A stretch of 64,000 nucleotides of DNA. It comes from an uncultured Desulfobacteraceae bacterium. GTDB taxonomy: Bacteria; Desulfobacterota; Desulfobacteria; Desulfobacterales; Desulfatirhabdiaceae. The notes beneath the pieces were generated by a model that had not been told where the DNA came from, searched no databases, and saw only the letters and a program-made list of their open reading frames with translations. The translations under genes were made by a program, and so were the position numbers. Positions 1 through 9,200 of this stretch are shown piece after piece (the first letter of the stretch is position 1; each line of letters begins with the position of its first letter). The stretch is taken from the NCBI GenBank assembly GCA_903953895.1, contig CAJBLH010000182.1, positions 20,497 through 84,496 on the forward strand. The letters run 5' to 3'.

Positions 1-300
1 GCGGGCATCATGGGGGCCAAGCGCACATCGGACCTGATCCCCATGTGCCATCCCCTGAATCTCAAGCACGCACAGATCGACTTTTTCCCGGACCCGGAAA
101 AAAGCGTGATCCGGATTGAAGCATCCGTCCGCATTATCGATCAAACAGGTGTAGAAATGGAGGCGTTGACGGCCGTATCCGTAGCGGCACTTACAATTTA
201 TGACATGTGCAAAGCAACCGATAGGGAAATGACGATATCCGACATCCGCCTTCTGGAAAAGTCTGGCGGAAAAAGCGGAACATTCACCCGGTCCCCATGA
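1..300 (+). CDS. moaC: Cyclic pyranopterin monophosphate synthase MoaC, 5'-truncated by window edge
   Basis: [15 protein letters not shown]...[22 protein letters not shown]...SGGKSG motifs; reading frame open to window start. Confidence 0.93.
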   Translation, partial: AGIMGAKRTSDLIPMCHPLNLKHAQIDFFPDPEKSVIRIEASVRIIDQTGVEMEALTAVSVAALTIYDMCKATDREMTISDIRLLEKSGGKSGTFTRSP

Positions 301-1379
301 ATTCCGATGCCCTCATCCTTTTTTTCGGCGGAGTCGCCTCCGGCCTTCTGGCCGGTTTTCTGGCAGGGTGGTTCATATCCCGAACCCGGCTGAACTATCG
401 CTATTATAAATCTCTGGTCGAAGACCGTTCCGAAATCGCTTCCTTGATCGTCCAGCCTCTTAAAGACACGCTGGATCGCTATGACCACAACGTCCAGGAA
501 ATGGAAAAATCCCGGCAAAACGCCTATGGCGGACTTTCGGAACAGATACGTTCCCTGATTGATACCCAGTCTGTACTGCACCAGGAAACTGGCAATTTGG
601 CCAAAGCGCTTCGGGTGCCGCATGTTCGCGGCCGATGGGGTGAAATGACCCTGAAACGGGTGGCGGAGATATCCGGGATGGCGGCTCACTGCGATTTTGT
701 CGAGCAGCATTCCATAACCGTTGAGGAAGGGCTGCTGCGGCCCGATATGGTCGTCACCCTTTCAGACCAACGCCGGATCGTGATCGACGCCAAGGCACCC
801 CTTTCCGCCTACCTGGAATCTCTGGAAGCACAAACAGATGCGGACCGAGGACGGCTGCTGGAAACCCATGCCCGGCAGGTTCAGACACATATTCAGAAAT
901 TGGCGGCAAAATCTTATTGGGCGCAGTTTCAACCATCTCCGGAATTCGTGGTGCTTTTTCTTCCAGGGGAAAATTTTTTCAGTGCCGCTCTTTCCCATGC
1001 TCCGGAACTCATTGAATACGGCGCTTCAAGAGGCGTGATTCTGGCAACGCCTGCAACACTGATTTCGCTGTTGAAGACCGTTGCTTTTGGATGGCGGCAG
1101 GAAGCTGGAGAGGCCAACGCTCGTGAAATTCATCGTCTGGGGTGTGAGCTTTATGAACGATTCTGTCTGATGGCCGGCCATTTTCAGCATTTGGGAAAGG
1201 ATATCGATCGGTGTGTGACTACCTACAATCAGATGATCGGCTCTTATGAAAAGCGGCTGCTGCCTGCATTCAGAAAATTGACGGATTTTGGAGTTTCGGC
1301 CAAAGGCAACGCCGTGCCGGCGGTTGCGGCTCCCGTGGAAAAAAGACCGGTTCAGATTATTCAGGGAGAGGCGGAATGA
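297..1379 (+). CDS. rmuC: DNA recombination protein RmuC
   Basis: N-terminal TM helix, coiled region, then [19 protein letters not shown] and [13 protein letters not shown] RmuC-domain motifs. Confidence 0.9.
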   Translation: MNSDALILFFGGVASGLLAGFLAGWFISRTRLNYRYYKSLVEDRSEIASLIVQPLKDTLDRYDHNVQEMEKSRQNAYGGLSEQIRSLIDTQSVLHQETGNLAKALRVPHVRGRWGEMTLKRVAEISGMAAHCDFVEQHSITVEEGLLRPDMVVTLSDQRRIVIDAKAPLSAYLESLEAQTDADRGRLLETHARQVQTHIQKLAAKSYWAQFQPSPEFVVLFLPGENFFSAALSHAPELIEYGASRGVILATPATLISLLKTVAFGWRQEAGEANAREIHRLGCELYERFCLMAGHFQHLGKDIDRCVTTYNQMIGSYEKRLLPAFRKLTDFGVSAKGNAVPAVAAPVEKRPVQIIQGEAE

Positions 1380-2599
1380 AAAACAAGAAAGATGGTTATA
1401 CTCTGAAACATAAGTTGTCTTGGATATTCTTGATCATACTCTTGTCCGGATGCACTGGATTCAAAGCGTCACCGGTTGTCGAGACCCTGCCGGCTCTGCT
1501 CAGGCTGCTCCCTTCTGCATACCCGGTGCTGACCGATGATCTGGGTTATGAAGGACTGGAACATGGCATTCAGATGAGTCTGACATATTACAAGAAAATT
1601 CCCCAAGACCGCATTTTTGTCTTTGGTGAAGAGTCCTATACCGCAACCCACCTAATACGGTCTCTGGAAGTATTTCAGGATTTCATCCAAGACAAACCCT
1701 CTTCCGATCAACTCAATGCCATGGTTCGAAAAGATTATTATGTTTACAGGGCTGCAGGAATATCAGAGAAAGTACTCTTTACCGGCTATTACGAGCCAGT
1801 ATTAAAGGGAAGTCGTACGGAAACGCCGATTTACCGCTATCCCATCTACTGCCGGCCCGATGACCTGGTGACCGTCGACCTGTTTGCGTTCTCTCCCAAA
1901 TATGCGGGAGAAACCATCACAGGCCGGTATACCGGGCAGTCGGTCGTTCCTTATTATGATCGCAAAGCCATCGAAACCCGGGAGATTTTCATGAATCGTG
2001 TTCAGGCCCTTGTCTGGGTCGATGATCCGGTGGATCTGTATTTTCTGCATATCCAGGGGTCTGGAAAAGTCATGCTGAATCAGGGGGATACCCTGAACGT
2101 TCACTATCATGTCACCAATGGGCATCCTTATCGGAGTATCGGCAAGGTGTTGATCGACCAGGGAAAAATATCCAGAGCAGAAATGTCCATGCAGGCAATC
2201 CGAGCCTATTTAAAAGCCAATCCCGAGGAGCAGGCGGCCATTTTAAACGCCAATCCCAGCTATGTTTTTTTTAAAATCGAAACGGACGGCCCTCTGGGAA
2301 ACCTGAACGTACCGCTGACCCCTGGCCGCTCCATTGCCGTTGACAAAAAAATCTTTCCACCTGCTGCTCTGATGTACATTCAGACGCATAAACCCACTGT
2401 GAATGAAACGGGTCAAATCGGAGAATGGGAAGCATTCGGCAGGTTCGCCCTCAATCAGGATACGGGCGGCGCCATCACCGGCCCCGGGCGGGCAGACATA
2501 TTCTGGGGAAACGGCTCTTATGCGGAGCTGGCAGCCGGTCATCTTCAACACCGGGGGGAGATGTATTTTCTCATTTTAAAGCCAGAGGCATTGCCATAA
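1376..2599 (+). CDS. mltA: Membrane-bound lytic murein transglycosylase A, lipoprotein
   Basis: Lipobox LSGC; FTGYYEPVLKGS and HIQGSGKV...GRADIFWG MltA/3D-domain motifs. Confidence 0.9.
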   Translation: MKNKKDGYTLKHKLSWIFLIILLSGCTGFKASPVVETLPALLRLLPSAYPVLTDDLGYEGLEHGIQMSLTYYKKIPQDRIFVFGEESYTATHLIRSLEVFQDFIQDKPSSDQLNAMVRKDYYVYRAAGISEKVLFTGYYEPVLKGSRTETPIYRYPIYCRPDDLVTVDLFAFSPKYAGETITGRYTGQSVVPYYDRKAIETREIFMNRVQALVWVDDPVDLYFLHIQGSGKVMLNQGDTLNVHYHVTNGHPYRSIGKVLIDQGKISRAEMSMQAIRAYLKANPEEQAAILNANPSYVFFKIETDGPLGNLNVPLTPGRSIAVDKKIFPPAALMYIQTHKPTVNETGQIGEWEAFGRFALNQDTGGAITGPGRADIFWGNGSYAELAAGHLQHRGEMYFLILKPEALP

Positions 2600-2717
2600 C
2601 CGATTTAAACAAGCTGGTAATTAGAACGGCGGGAGTGAACGGTTACGATGCGTCAGCACCACCGGAACTTAAAAAAGATTGACAATCCACCGGTACCATA
2701 ATACAAACTCCACCCAT

Positions 2718-2815
2718 GGAAGTGCACAGCTCACTGGTGGGGCTCCCGGACTTCAAATCCGGTGTGGGGCGCTAAAACCGTCCCGGGTGGGTTCGATTCC
2801 CATGCGCTTCCGCCA
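2718..2815 (+). tRNA. selC: tRNA-Sec (anticodon TCA)
   Basis: 98-nt tRNA with 8-bp acceptor stem GGAAGTGC/GCGCTTCC, long variable arm, anticodon loop CTTCAAA, TTCGATTCC T-loop and encoded CCA. Confidence 0.92.
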
Positions 2816-2905
2816 AACAGTATTAATGATTTTAATTAGTTATCTTCATAAAACATTCGGTCTTGGTCAATGTTATAGTCAACATTTGCAGAAAACACAT
2901 CAGCT

Positions 2906-3148
2906 CTATGGCCTCGGATTCAAAACATGAAGAATGGATGCCAGTATCTCATGTATATTGAGCAAGGATTCGGCCCATACGCTTTGTTGTTTCTTTGGTT
3001 GAATCAAATGCAAAAAGCGGGTTTTTCCGGCGTCGTAGTCTCCTTCGATCAGTACACTTTTGCCTCGGGTAATCCGGTTATAAACAGAGGCAAGATAAGA
3101 GATGCGGCGTTTGTCATTGATGAAGCTCTCTTTTCTTTTTTCTTTCAC
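2906..3148 (-). pseudogene. Fragment of P-loop ATPase (AAA/transposition-ATPase-like)
   Basis: VYNRITRGKSVLIEGDYDAGKTRFLHLI Walker A-like segment in an 80-aa ORF; neighbouring frames are broken. Confidence 0.35.
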
Positions 3149-3570
3149 CCTGGCCTGGGGTTTTCTATCCGGTTTTTCGAATGACTCCTGACAGATGGCC
3201 TCGCCAAGAAGAATGCCGTCTTCTTTAAATTCGAAGATGAGAAAATGGTTTTAACGCCTGCCAAATACACTTCGAGCTTTTGCGAAGGTGCCCAGGACAT
3301 GGTTTTGCCCTCGACGCTGAAGCAGTGTTTCGAGTTGTTGTGCTCACGGCGATAGGCCTCGATAATTCCGGATTCTCTTAGCTCAGCAAGATCGATATCC
3401 AGATAGCGCTGGATGCCTTGACCATATACACAAACCGTTTTATGACCGACTCATCCAAAGCCCGGTTACGACCGCTGCACTTGCGGCCTTCCATGACCCC
3501 ACTGCCTGCAAGAAAAAGACCTTTTGGAATAATACCGCTCTTGCGGTACTCGCAAATACGGGGTTTTCGT

Positions 3571-4003
3571 TCAGACACTATAGTACATGATTTCCGGCAT
3601 GACGTCGGAAAGACCAGCCCCGTCATTCATGATCTTTCGTACGGCAATCAGCAGGTAGGTCAGGGTGAATGTGTCGGCGACCCATTTGACCCATTGGGGG
3701 GCGCCTTCGATGGAAAACCAGACTTCCGACAGGAACATCACGGGCCAGGAAATAAAATTCAGAACGCCGCTGGTGAATTCCTCGCTGGCGCCATGGGATG
3801 CCAGAACCAGCCCCATGGCGGTCAGGCTGAAACATCCCATAAAAAAAAACGACGGCCAGATCAAAATAAGAGCTGGCCACATCGAAGGACAACAGGAGGT
3901 CACTTCCGATCCAGACAACGATCAGGGTGAACATCAGCAGAAATATCCGTTTTGGATTGACAAATGTCCTCATGCAGAGCCTGCTGATCGATCGATCCCT
4001 CAC
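3571..4003 (-). pseudogene. Degenerate ABC-2 type transporter permease, C-terminal half, frameshifted
   Basis: Two overlapping frames join as VNPKRIFLLMFTLIVVWIG... / ...SGVLNFISWPVMFLSEVWFSIEGAPQWVKWVADTFTLTYLLIAVRKIMNDGAGL. Confidence 0.6.
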
Positions 4004-4035
4004 AACCCTTTACATTACAAAGGAGAAGATTATCC

Positions 4036-6036
4036 ATGCATTCTTTTCGGGTGATGATTCTGATCGTAACCCTGTTGATGCAATTATCGATTCCGCCGGG
4101 ACATGCTGCCGGCATCAAAGACTCGGAATCGGCGTCCCACGATACGGATGCGGCATCCTACAGCGTCGTCAACACCTATTTTTTTTCAAATTTTCGAGTC
4201 ATCCAGTTAACACTTCCCGTTCTATCCACCTATTGCTATCTGCTGATCAGCGACAGCGAGGCCTTGGCCGTAGATCCGGGAAGGGATATTTCGGCGATTC
4301 TGAGAACCGCTGAAAAAGAAAAAGTCACCATCAAAGGGGTTTACCTTACTCATTCGCATGCCGACTTCATCGCAGGACACCTGGAGATGGCTACTGCTCT
4401 CAAGTGCCCGATCTATCAGAGCAAAAATAGCGGGGCAGCCTACAGCATCCATCCCCTTTCCGATGGCGATCGAATTGCTGTGGGCGCGGCTTCCGTAAAA
4501 TTCATCGCTACACCCGGCCATACGCCGGACGGCATGTGCGCCCTGGTGTCCGGCAAGAACAGCCCCGATGCCACGGAGGCCATGTTTACGGGTGACGTGT
4601 TGTTTGTCGGCAGCATGGGACGACCCGATCTGCTGGAAGGAAGCACTTCCGCATCCTGGCTGGCTTCGGCGGCGTATGATTCGTGGTTCAACAAGATATC
4701 CAAGATCGGGAACAACGTATCATTCTTTCCGGCCCATGGCGCCGGGTCCCTGTGCGGCGCCCATTTAAGCGAAGAGCCTTTTTCCACCATCGGAAAGGAA
4801 AAAGCCTCCAACCCGTATTTCAAATACACCCGCCGCAGCGATTTCATTGCAGCTCTTCTTGAAGGACTGCCGGATGCGCCGCAATATTTCAAACACAATG
4901 CCCGGATCAACCGGGAAGGGCCGCCGCTGATCGACTGGAATGCTCCCCTTCCTGCGGAAATCCCGGCAGCCGCATCACTCAGTGATGTGGATAAAACCTG
5001 GATTGTGGATGTGCGAAGTGCTTCGGCCTATTCGGCCGGCCATATTCCCAATGCTGTCAACATCGCCATCCGGGGAAGGTTTGAAACATGGACCGGGATC
5101 ATGATCCCATGGGGTGAAAAACTCGTGCTGTGCGGAGACCCCCCGGAACTGAAAGAATCGCTGCTTCGCCTGCATCGGATCGGTTACAGTGCGGAAATCA
5201 TCCGCCTGGATGCCTGGAAAAAAGCCGGCCAGCCGGTCAATGTCACACCCGCCATCCCTGCACGGGAACTCTATGATCTGATGCAGAAAGCTCAGGCTCC
5301 GGTCATCGTGGATGTCCGGCTGCCGACCGAATGGATGGGCATGAAAATCGGCACTGTTTTGAATTTGCCGCTCAACCAACTTTCCCTGCTTTCCGCTAGA
5401 CTCGATCCATCGGAGCCGGTCATCACCGTCTGCAATTCCGCCTTTCGGTCCAGTCTGGCCGTTGGGATTCTGGAACGAAAAGGCTTTAAAAAAGCCAGAA
5501 GCCTCGACGGCGGAAGCGAAGCCTGGATTCAGGCAGGTCTGCCGGTAATTGAACCCGCAAAACCCGCCCCGGCGCTTTCTTCCGGAAAGTTGCTCCCGCT
5601 GCCGGAACTTGTATCTCCTCAAACCCTTCAATCCATGACGGTCAATACCCCAGGCGCCTTCGAGCTGGTGGATATCCGGTTGCCCGATCAGTTTGCGGAT
5701 TACCACATTCCCGGCTCCCGAAACGTGGTGGCTTCGGATGTTCTTTTTAATCCCGCATTTCTGAACGGAACGATTCCGCTGGTTCTGATCGACCGGGATG
5801 GAATGACGGCTATGGCCATTGCCGGAATCCTGTCGCAGAGAACCGAACGCCCGATGCGGGTGCTTGCCGGCGGCCTGGAAGCTTTCTGGTCGGCAACCGC
5901 CAAAAAATCGGGTCCGGGAAGTGTTCCGGACAGCGCTGCCCGGCCTGCTGTTCAGCCACTCCTCCCGCAACCCGAAACCGATACGCCGCCGGCAGCGCCG
6001 GCTTCTCCGGTCAAACGCAAAAGCGCCGGATGTTAG
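4036..6036 (+). CDS. Secreted MBL-fold (persulfide-dioxygenase-like) protein with three C-terminal rhodanese domains
   Basis: N-terminal signal-like segment; THSHADFIAGH MBL motif; three rhodanese repeats starting at IVDVRSASAYSAGHIPNA, VIVDVRLPTEWM, LVDIRLPDQFADYHIPGS. Confidence 0.85.
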   Translation: MHSFRVMILIVTLLMQLSIPPGHAAGIKDSESASHDTDAASYSVVNTYFFSNFRVIQLTLPVLSTYCYLLISDSEALAVDPGRDISAILRTAEKEKVTIKGVYLTHSHADFIAGHLEMATALKCPIYQSKNSGAAYSIHPLSDGDRIAVGAASVKFIATPGHTPDGMCALVSGKNSPDATEAMFTGDVLFVGSMGRPDLLEGSTSASWLASAAYDSWFNKISKIGNNVSFFPAHGAGSLCGAHLSEEPFSTIGKEKASNPYFKYTRRSDFIAALLEGLPDAPQYFKHNARINREGPPLIDWNAPLPAEIPAAASLSDVDKTWIVDVRSASAYSAGHIPNAVNIAIRGRFETWTGIMIPWGEKLVLCGDPPELKESLLRLHRIGYSAEIIRLDAWKKAGQPVNVTPAIPARELYDLMQKAQAPVIVDVRLPTEWMGMKIGTVLNLPLNQLSLLSARLDPSEPVITVCNSAFRSSLAVGILERKGFKKARSLDGGSEAWIQAGLPVIEPAKPAPALSSGKLLPLPELVSPQTLQSMTVNTPGAFELVDIRLPDQFADYHIPGSRNVVASDVLFNPAFLNGTIPLVLIDRDGMTAMAIAGILSQRTERPMRVLAGGLEAFWSATAKKSGPGSVPDSAARPAVQPLLPQPETDTPPAAPASPVKRKSAGC

Positions 6037-6569
6037 GAGGTCATACGATGAAATTGCTGTTCAAAGAACCCAAGCCGTTTTCCAATCCTTACATTGCCGG
6101 AATATTTCTGGGCCTGACGCTTCTGGCATCTTTTCTGATTCTTGGCGCCGGTCTTGGCGCCTCCGGGGGGCTTGCCCGGATCAGCGCATTTCTGGAAGGG
6201 CTGATGTTTCCGGCGCATGTCGCGGCCACCGAGTATTTCGGCGCTTGGGGAAAAAACCCCCTGAATTACTACCTGGTCTTCATGCTGATCGGCGTTTTTA
6301 TCGGCGGCCTCTTTTCAGCCATATTCTCCCGTCGAATCTCGATAGGGGTCGAGCGCGGCAATACCGGCCCTTTGCACCTTCGCCTTTTTTTCGCAGCTTC
6401 CGGAGGGGTTCTTTCCGGATTTGCCGCAAGACTCGCTGGCGGCTGTACATCCGGTCAGGCGCTTTCCGGCAGCGCGCTGCTGCTATCCGGAAGCATCGTG
6501 TTTCTGGTCTGCGTATTTGCCGGTGGATTTGCAACAGCGTGGCTGGTAAGGAGGCAATGGAATGATTAG
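6030..6569 (+). CDS. YeeE/YedE (TsuA-like) sulfur-compound transporter half protein
   Basis: Polytopic; FAARLAGGCTSGQALSGSALL conserved Cys motif; overlaps neighbouring CDSs on both sides. Confidence 0.83.
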   Translation: MLGGHTMKLLFKEPKPFSNPYIAGIFLGLTLLASFLILGAGLGASGGLARISAFLEGLMFPAHVAATEYFGAWGKNPLNYYLVFMLIGVFIGGLFSAIFSRRISIGVERGNTGPLHLRLFFAASGGVLSGFAARLAGGCTSGQALSGSALLLSGSIVFLVCVFAGGFATAWLVRRQWND

Positions 6570-8619
6570 TACTTTTTTTGGCGCCGATTCACTGGGCTCC
6601 CTGGCTGCACTGGCGGCGTCGCTGGTGATCGGTATTTTTTTCGGCATTTCCCTGGAAAAAGCCGGGTTCGGCAGCTCGAAACGGCTGGCCGGCATTTTCT
6701 ATTTTCGCGATATGGCGGTTCTAAAAGTCATGTTCACTGCCCTTGTCGTGGCCATGATGGGGCTTTCCATCGCCATCTGGGCCGGTCTGATAGACCCTGC
6801 CACACAGATTTACTACATGACGACTTATTACGGCACATATATCTTTGCCGGGCTCATCTTCGGCGTTGGATTTGTGATGAGCGGGTGGTGTCCGGGAACT
6901 GCGGCCGTGGGCATGGCCTCCGGAAAAATGGATGCGGTCGTGTTTATGGCCGGAGCTGTTATCGGCAGCATTCTGTTCAACGAGATTTATCCGCTCATCA
7001 AACCCATTGTCACGTGGGGCCAAAGTGGCCTTGCGGCTTATGGCCAGCCGGGCCTGGCATTTCTGAACGAATCTCTGGGTATTCCCCGGCGGGTGGTGGT
7101 TCTGGGAATCACCCTGATTGCCGTTGCCTGTTTCTGGGGGTCGGAATTCATCGAAGCCGGAAAAGGCATGAAGTCTTATTTCAAAAGCCCGTTTCTGGCC
7201 CGTTTCAGCCTGGTGCTGATTCTGACAGCCGGCATTCTGTTTTTGATACCGGAAAAAAAGTTCTCTGCATCTGAATCCAGGCTGTCAACCGCCGCGTTTG
7301 CGCCGTCCGTTGTTCCATCCGGACCCGACCCGGTTTCAGACCGTGCGCTGCTGACCGATGTGGCTTCAGCCGCCGACCATGTGGCGCCCGAAGAACTGGC
7401 CGCTGCGCTCTACAACCGCGACCCCGGCGTTCTGGTTGTGGATATCCGGCCACTGGACGAATATAATGCCTTTCATATTCGCGGGGCCGTGCAGGTGAAC
7501 ATGCCGGATCTGCCTGCATTCGTATCGGCCCGCACAGACAAGACCCGAATCGTGCTGTACTCCAACGGCATGGTGCATCCCTCTCAGTCCAGAGACCAGC
7601 TTTATCGCTCCGGTTTCCGGAATGTATTCATTCTGACCGACGGACTCGATGGCTTCATCGACCGGTGCCTGAAACCCGTATCGCTTCGCAGTCCCCCGCT
7701 GTCTGCGGAAGCAGCTCGGCAGATCAATGCCTGGCGGGTGTTTTTTTACGGCCATGACCAAGCGGCTTCCGCTGCACCGGATAGCGTGTTTCAGGGACTC
7801 AAGCTTCCAGGCATGATCGATACCGGACGGCTGGCGGATAACCTTACCCGCCCGGACATCAAGATCATCGACTCCAGAAGCCAGCCGGATTACAATACCC
7901 GACATATTCCCGGATCATTTTCCCTGTCGCCGGAGCATTTCAGAGGCAATGTGGACGGCGTGCCCTCCATGCTGATGCCGGCGGAAATCCTTGCCGCCAA
8001 ATTATCCCTGATGGGAATCCAGCCCAAAGACTTGATCGTTCTGGTTTACGACGGTGATAAAATGCGGGATGCCACGCTGATCGCCATGGGTCTGGAACGT
8101 ATCGGGCACACACGGTATGCGGTACTGGACGGCGGGTTCGACAAATGGACGGCTGAAGGCAAACCCACGGGAAATGCCCTGCCTCAGGTTCAGCGATCGG
8201 CCTATCTGGTAAAACATGGTACAGACATGTTCAGCGTTTCATATGTGAAGGTGCTGGCCGATGTTCAGAACAAAAGTACACTGATCCTGGATGTCCGGCC
8301 CGAAGACTATTTCACCGGAAAAAAATCGGATGAAGCCCGGGCCGGTCACATTCCTGGAGCCATCAACCGGGTTTTCAGTGCAGATCTGGCCAAGATCGAT
8401 GCATTCATCGGTTTCAAGCCGCTGAAAGAGCTGACTGATATCTACGCAAAACTCATTCCGTCTTTAGACACACCGGTGGTGGTGCATTGCCGTACCGGAC
8501 ATCAGGCCAGCCAGACATTTTTTCTTTTGAAGCACTTGCTGGGCTACCGGAATGTTTTCTGGTACGACGCCGGCTGGACCGAATGGGCCGCCCGGACGGA
8601 GCTGCCGGTTGATAAATAA
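6562..8619 (+). CDS. YeeE/YedE family transporter fused to three rhodanese domains
   Basis: GISLEKAGFGSSKRLAGIFYFRDMAVLKVMFTALV and MSGWCPGTAAVGMASGKMDA YeeE motifs; C-terminal rhodanese repeats ending in VVVHCRTGHQASQ. Confidence 0.85.
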   Translation: MISTFFGADSLGSLAALAASLVIGIFFGISLEKAGFGSSKRLAGIFYFRDMAVLKVMFTALVVAMMGLSIAIWAGLIDPATQIYYMTTYYGTYIFAGLIFGVGFVMSGWCPGTAAVGMASGKMDAVVFMAGAVIGSILFNEIYPLIKPIVTWGQSGLAAYGQPGLAFLNESLGIPRRVVVLGITLIAVACFWGSEFIEAGKGMKSYFKSPFLARFSLVLILTAGILFLIPEKKFSASESRLSTAAFAPSVVPSGPDPVSDRALLTDVASAADHVAPEELAAALYNRDPGVLVVDIRPLDEYNAFHIRGAVQVNMPDLPAFVSARTDKTRIVLYSNGMVHPSQSRDQLYRSGFRNVFILTDGLDGFIDRCLKPVSLRSPPLSAEAARQINAWRVFFYGHDQAASAAPDSVFQGLKLPGMIDTGRLADNLTRPDIKIIDSRSQPDYNTRHIPGSFSLSPEHFRGNVDGVPSMLMPAEILAAKLSLMGIQPKDLIVLVYDGDKMRDATLIAMGLERIGHTRYAVLDGGFDKWTAEGKPTGNALPQVQRSAYLVKHGTDMFSVSYVKVLADVQNKSTLILDVRPEDYFTGKKSDEARAGHIPGAINRVFSADLAKIDAFIGFKPLKELTDIYAKLIPSLDTPVVVHCRTGHQASQTFFLLKHLLGYRNVFWYDAGWTEWAARTELPVDK

Positions 8620-8708
8620 CCGGCAGCAGAGAACCCGATCGAACGGGGGGATTGCAACTTGTTTAACACCACAACAAAGCATCCTTGTGTGATGTGAACG
8701 GAAAAATC

Positions 8709-9200
8709 ATGCCGTCGGTAATCACAATCGTTGGTTATTCAAATTCCGGGAAGACCACCTTGATCGAAAATCTCATCCCCGAGCTCAAGCGCCGGGGATA
8801 CCGCATCGGAACCATCAAGCACACCCATCATGGTTTTTCGATGGACCCAAAAGGCAAAGACACCTACCGCCACCGCGCCGCCGGTGCGGATACGGTTCTG
8901 GCGGCGGCTCCGGGTCAGATCGCTCTGGTGAAATCCGTGGCCGAAGCCGACCTGGACAGCCTGCTGCCTTATTTTCAGGACATGGACATCGTTCTGGTGG
9001 AAGGATTTAAACAGGAAAAAAAACCCAAAATCGAAGTCTTTCGATCCAAAATCCACCCAATCCCGCTGTTTTTGAAAGACAACCTGCTACTAGCGATTGT
9101 AACCGATTCTCCATATTCGGCAAATGTGCCGGTTTTTCAATTCGAGAATATTCCGGCAATCTGCGATTTGATCGAAAAACATTTCAATAAACGGAAATGA
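8709..9200 (+). CDS. mobB: Molybdopterin-guanine dinucleotide biosynthesis adaptor MobB
   Basis: ITIVGYSNSGKTTLIENLIPELKRRGYRIGTIKHTHHGF; VEGFKQEKKPKIEVFR; ATG at 8709 fits better than the longer ORF. Confidence 0.9.
   Translation: MPSVITIVGYSNSGKTTLIENLIPELKRRGYRIGTIKHTHHGFSMDPKGKDTYRHRAAGADTVLAAAPGQIALVKSVAEADLDSLLPYFQDMDIVLVEGFKQEKKPKIEVFRSKIHPIPLFLKDNLLLAIVTDSPYSANVPVFQFENIPAICDLIEKHFNKRK

Noticed and set aside
5819-6565. 248-aa plus-strand ORF overlapping the MBL and YeeE genes
   Set aside because: Out-of-frame overlap, Arg/Pro-rich nonsense composition; the overlapping YeeE frames carry real motifs.
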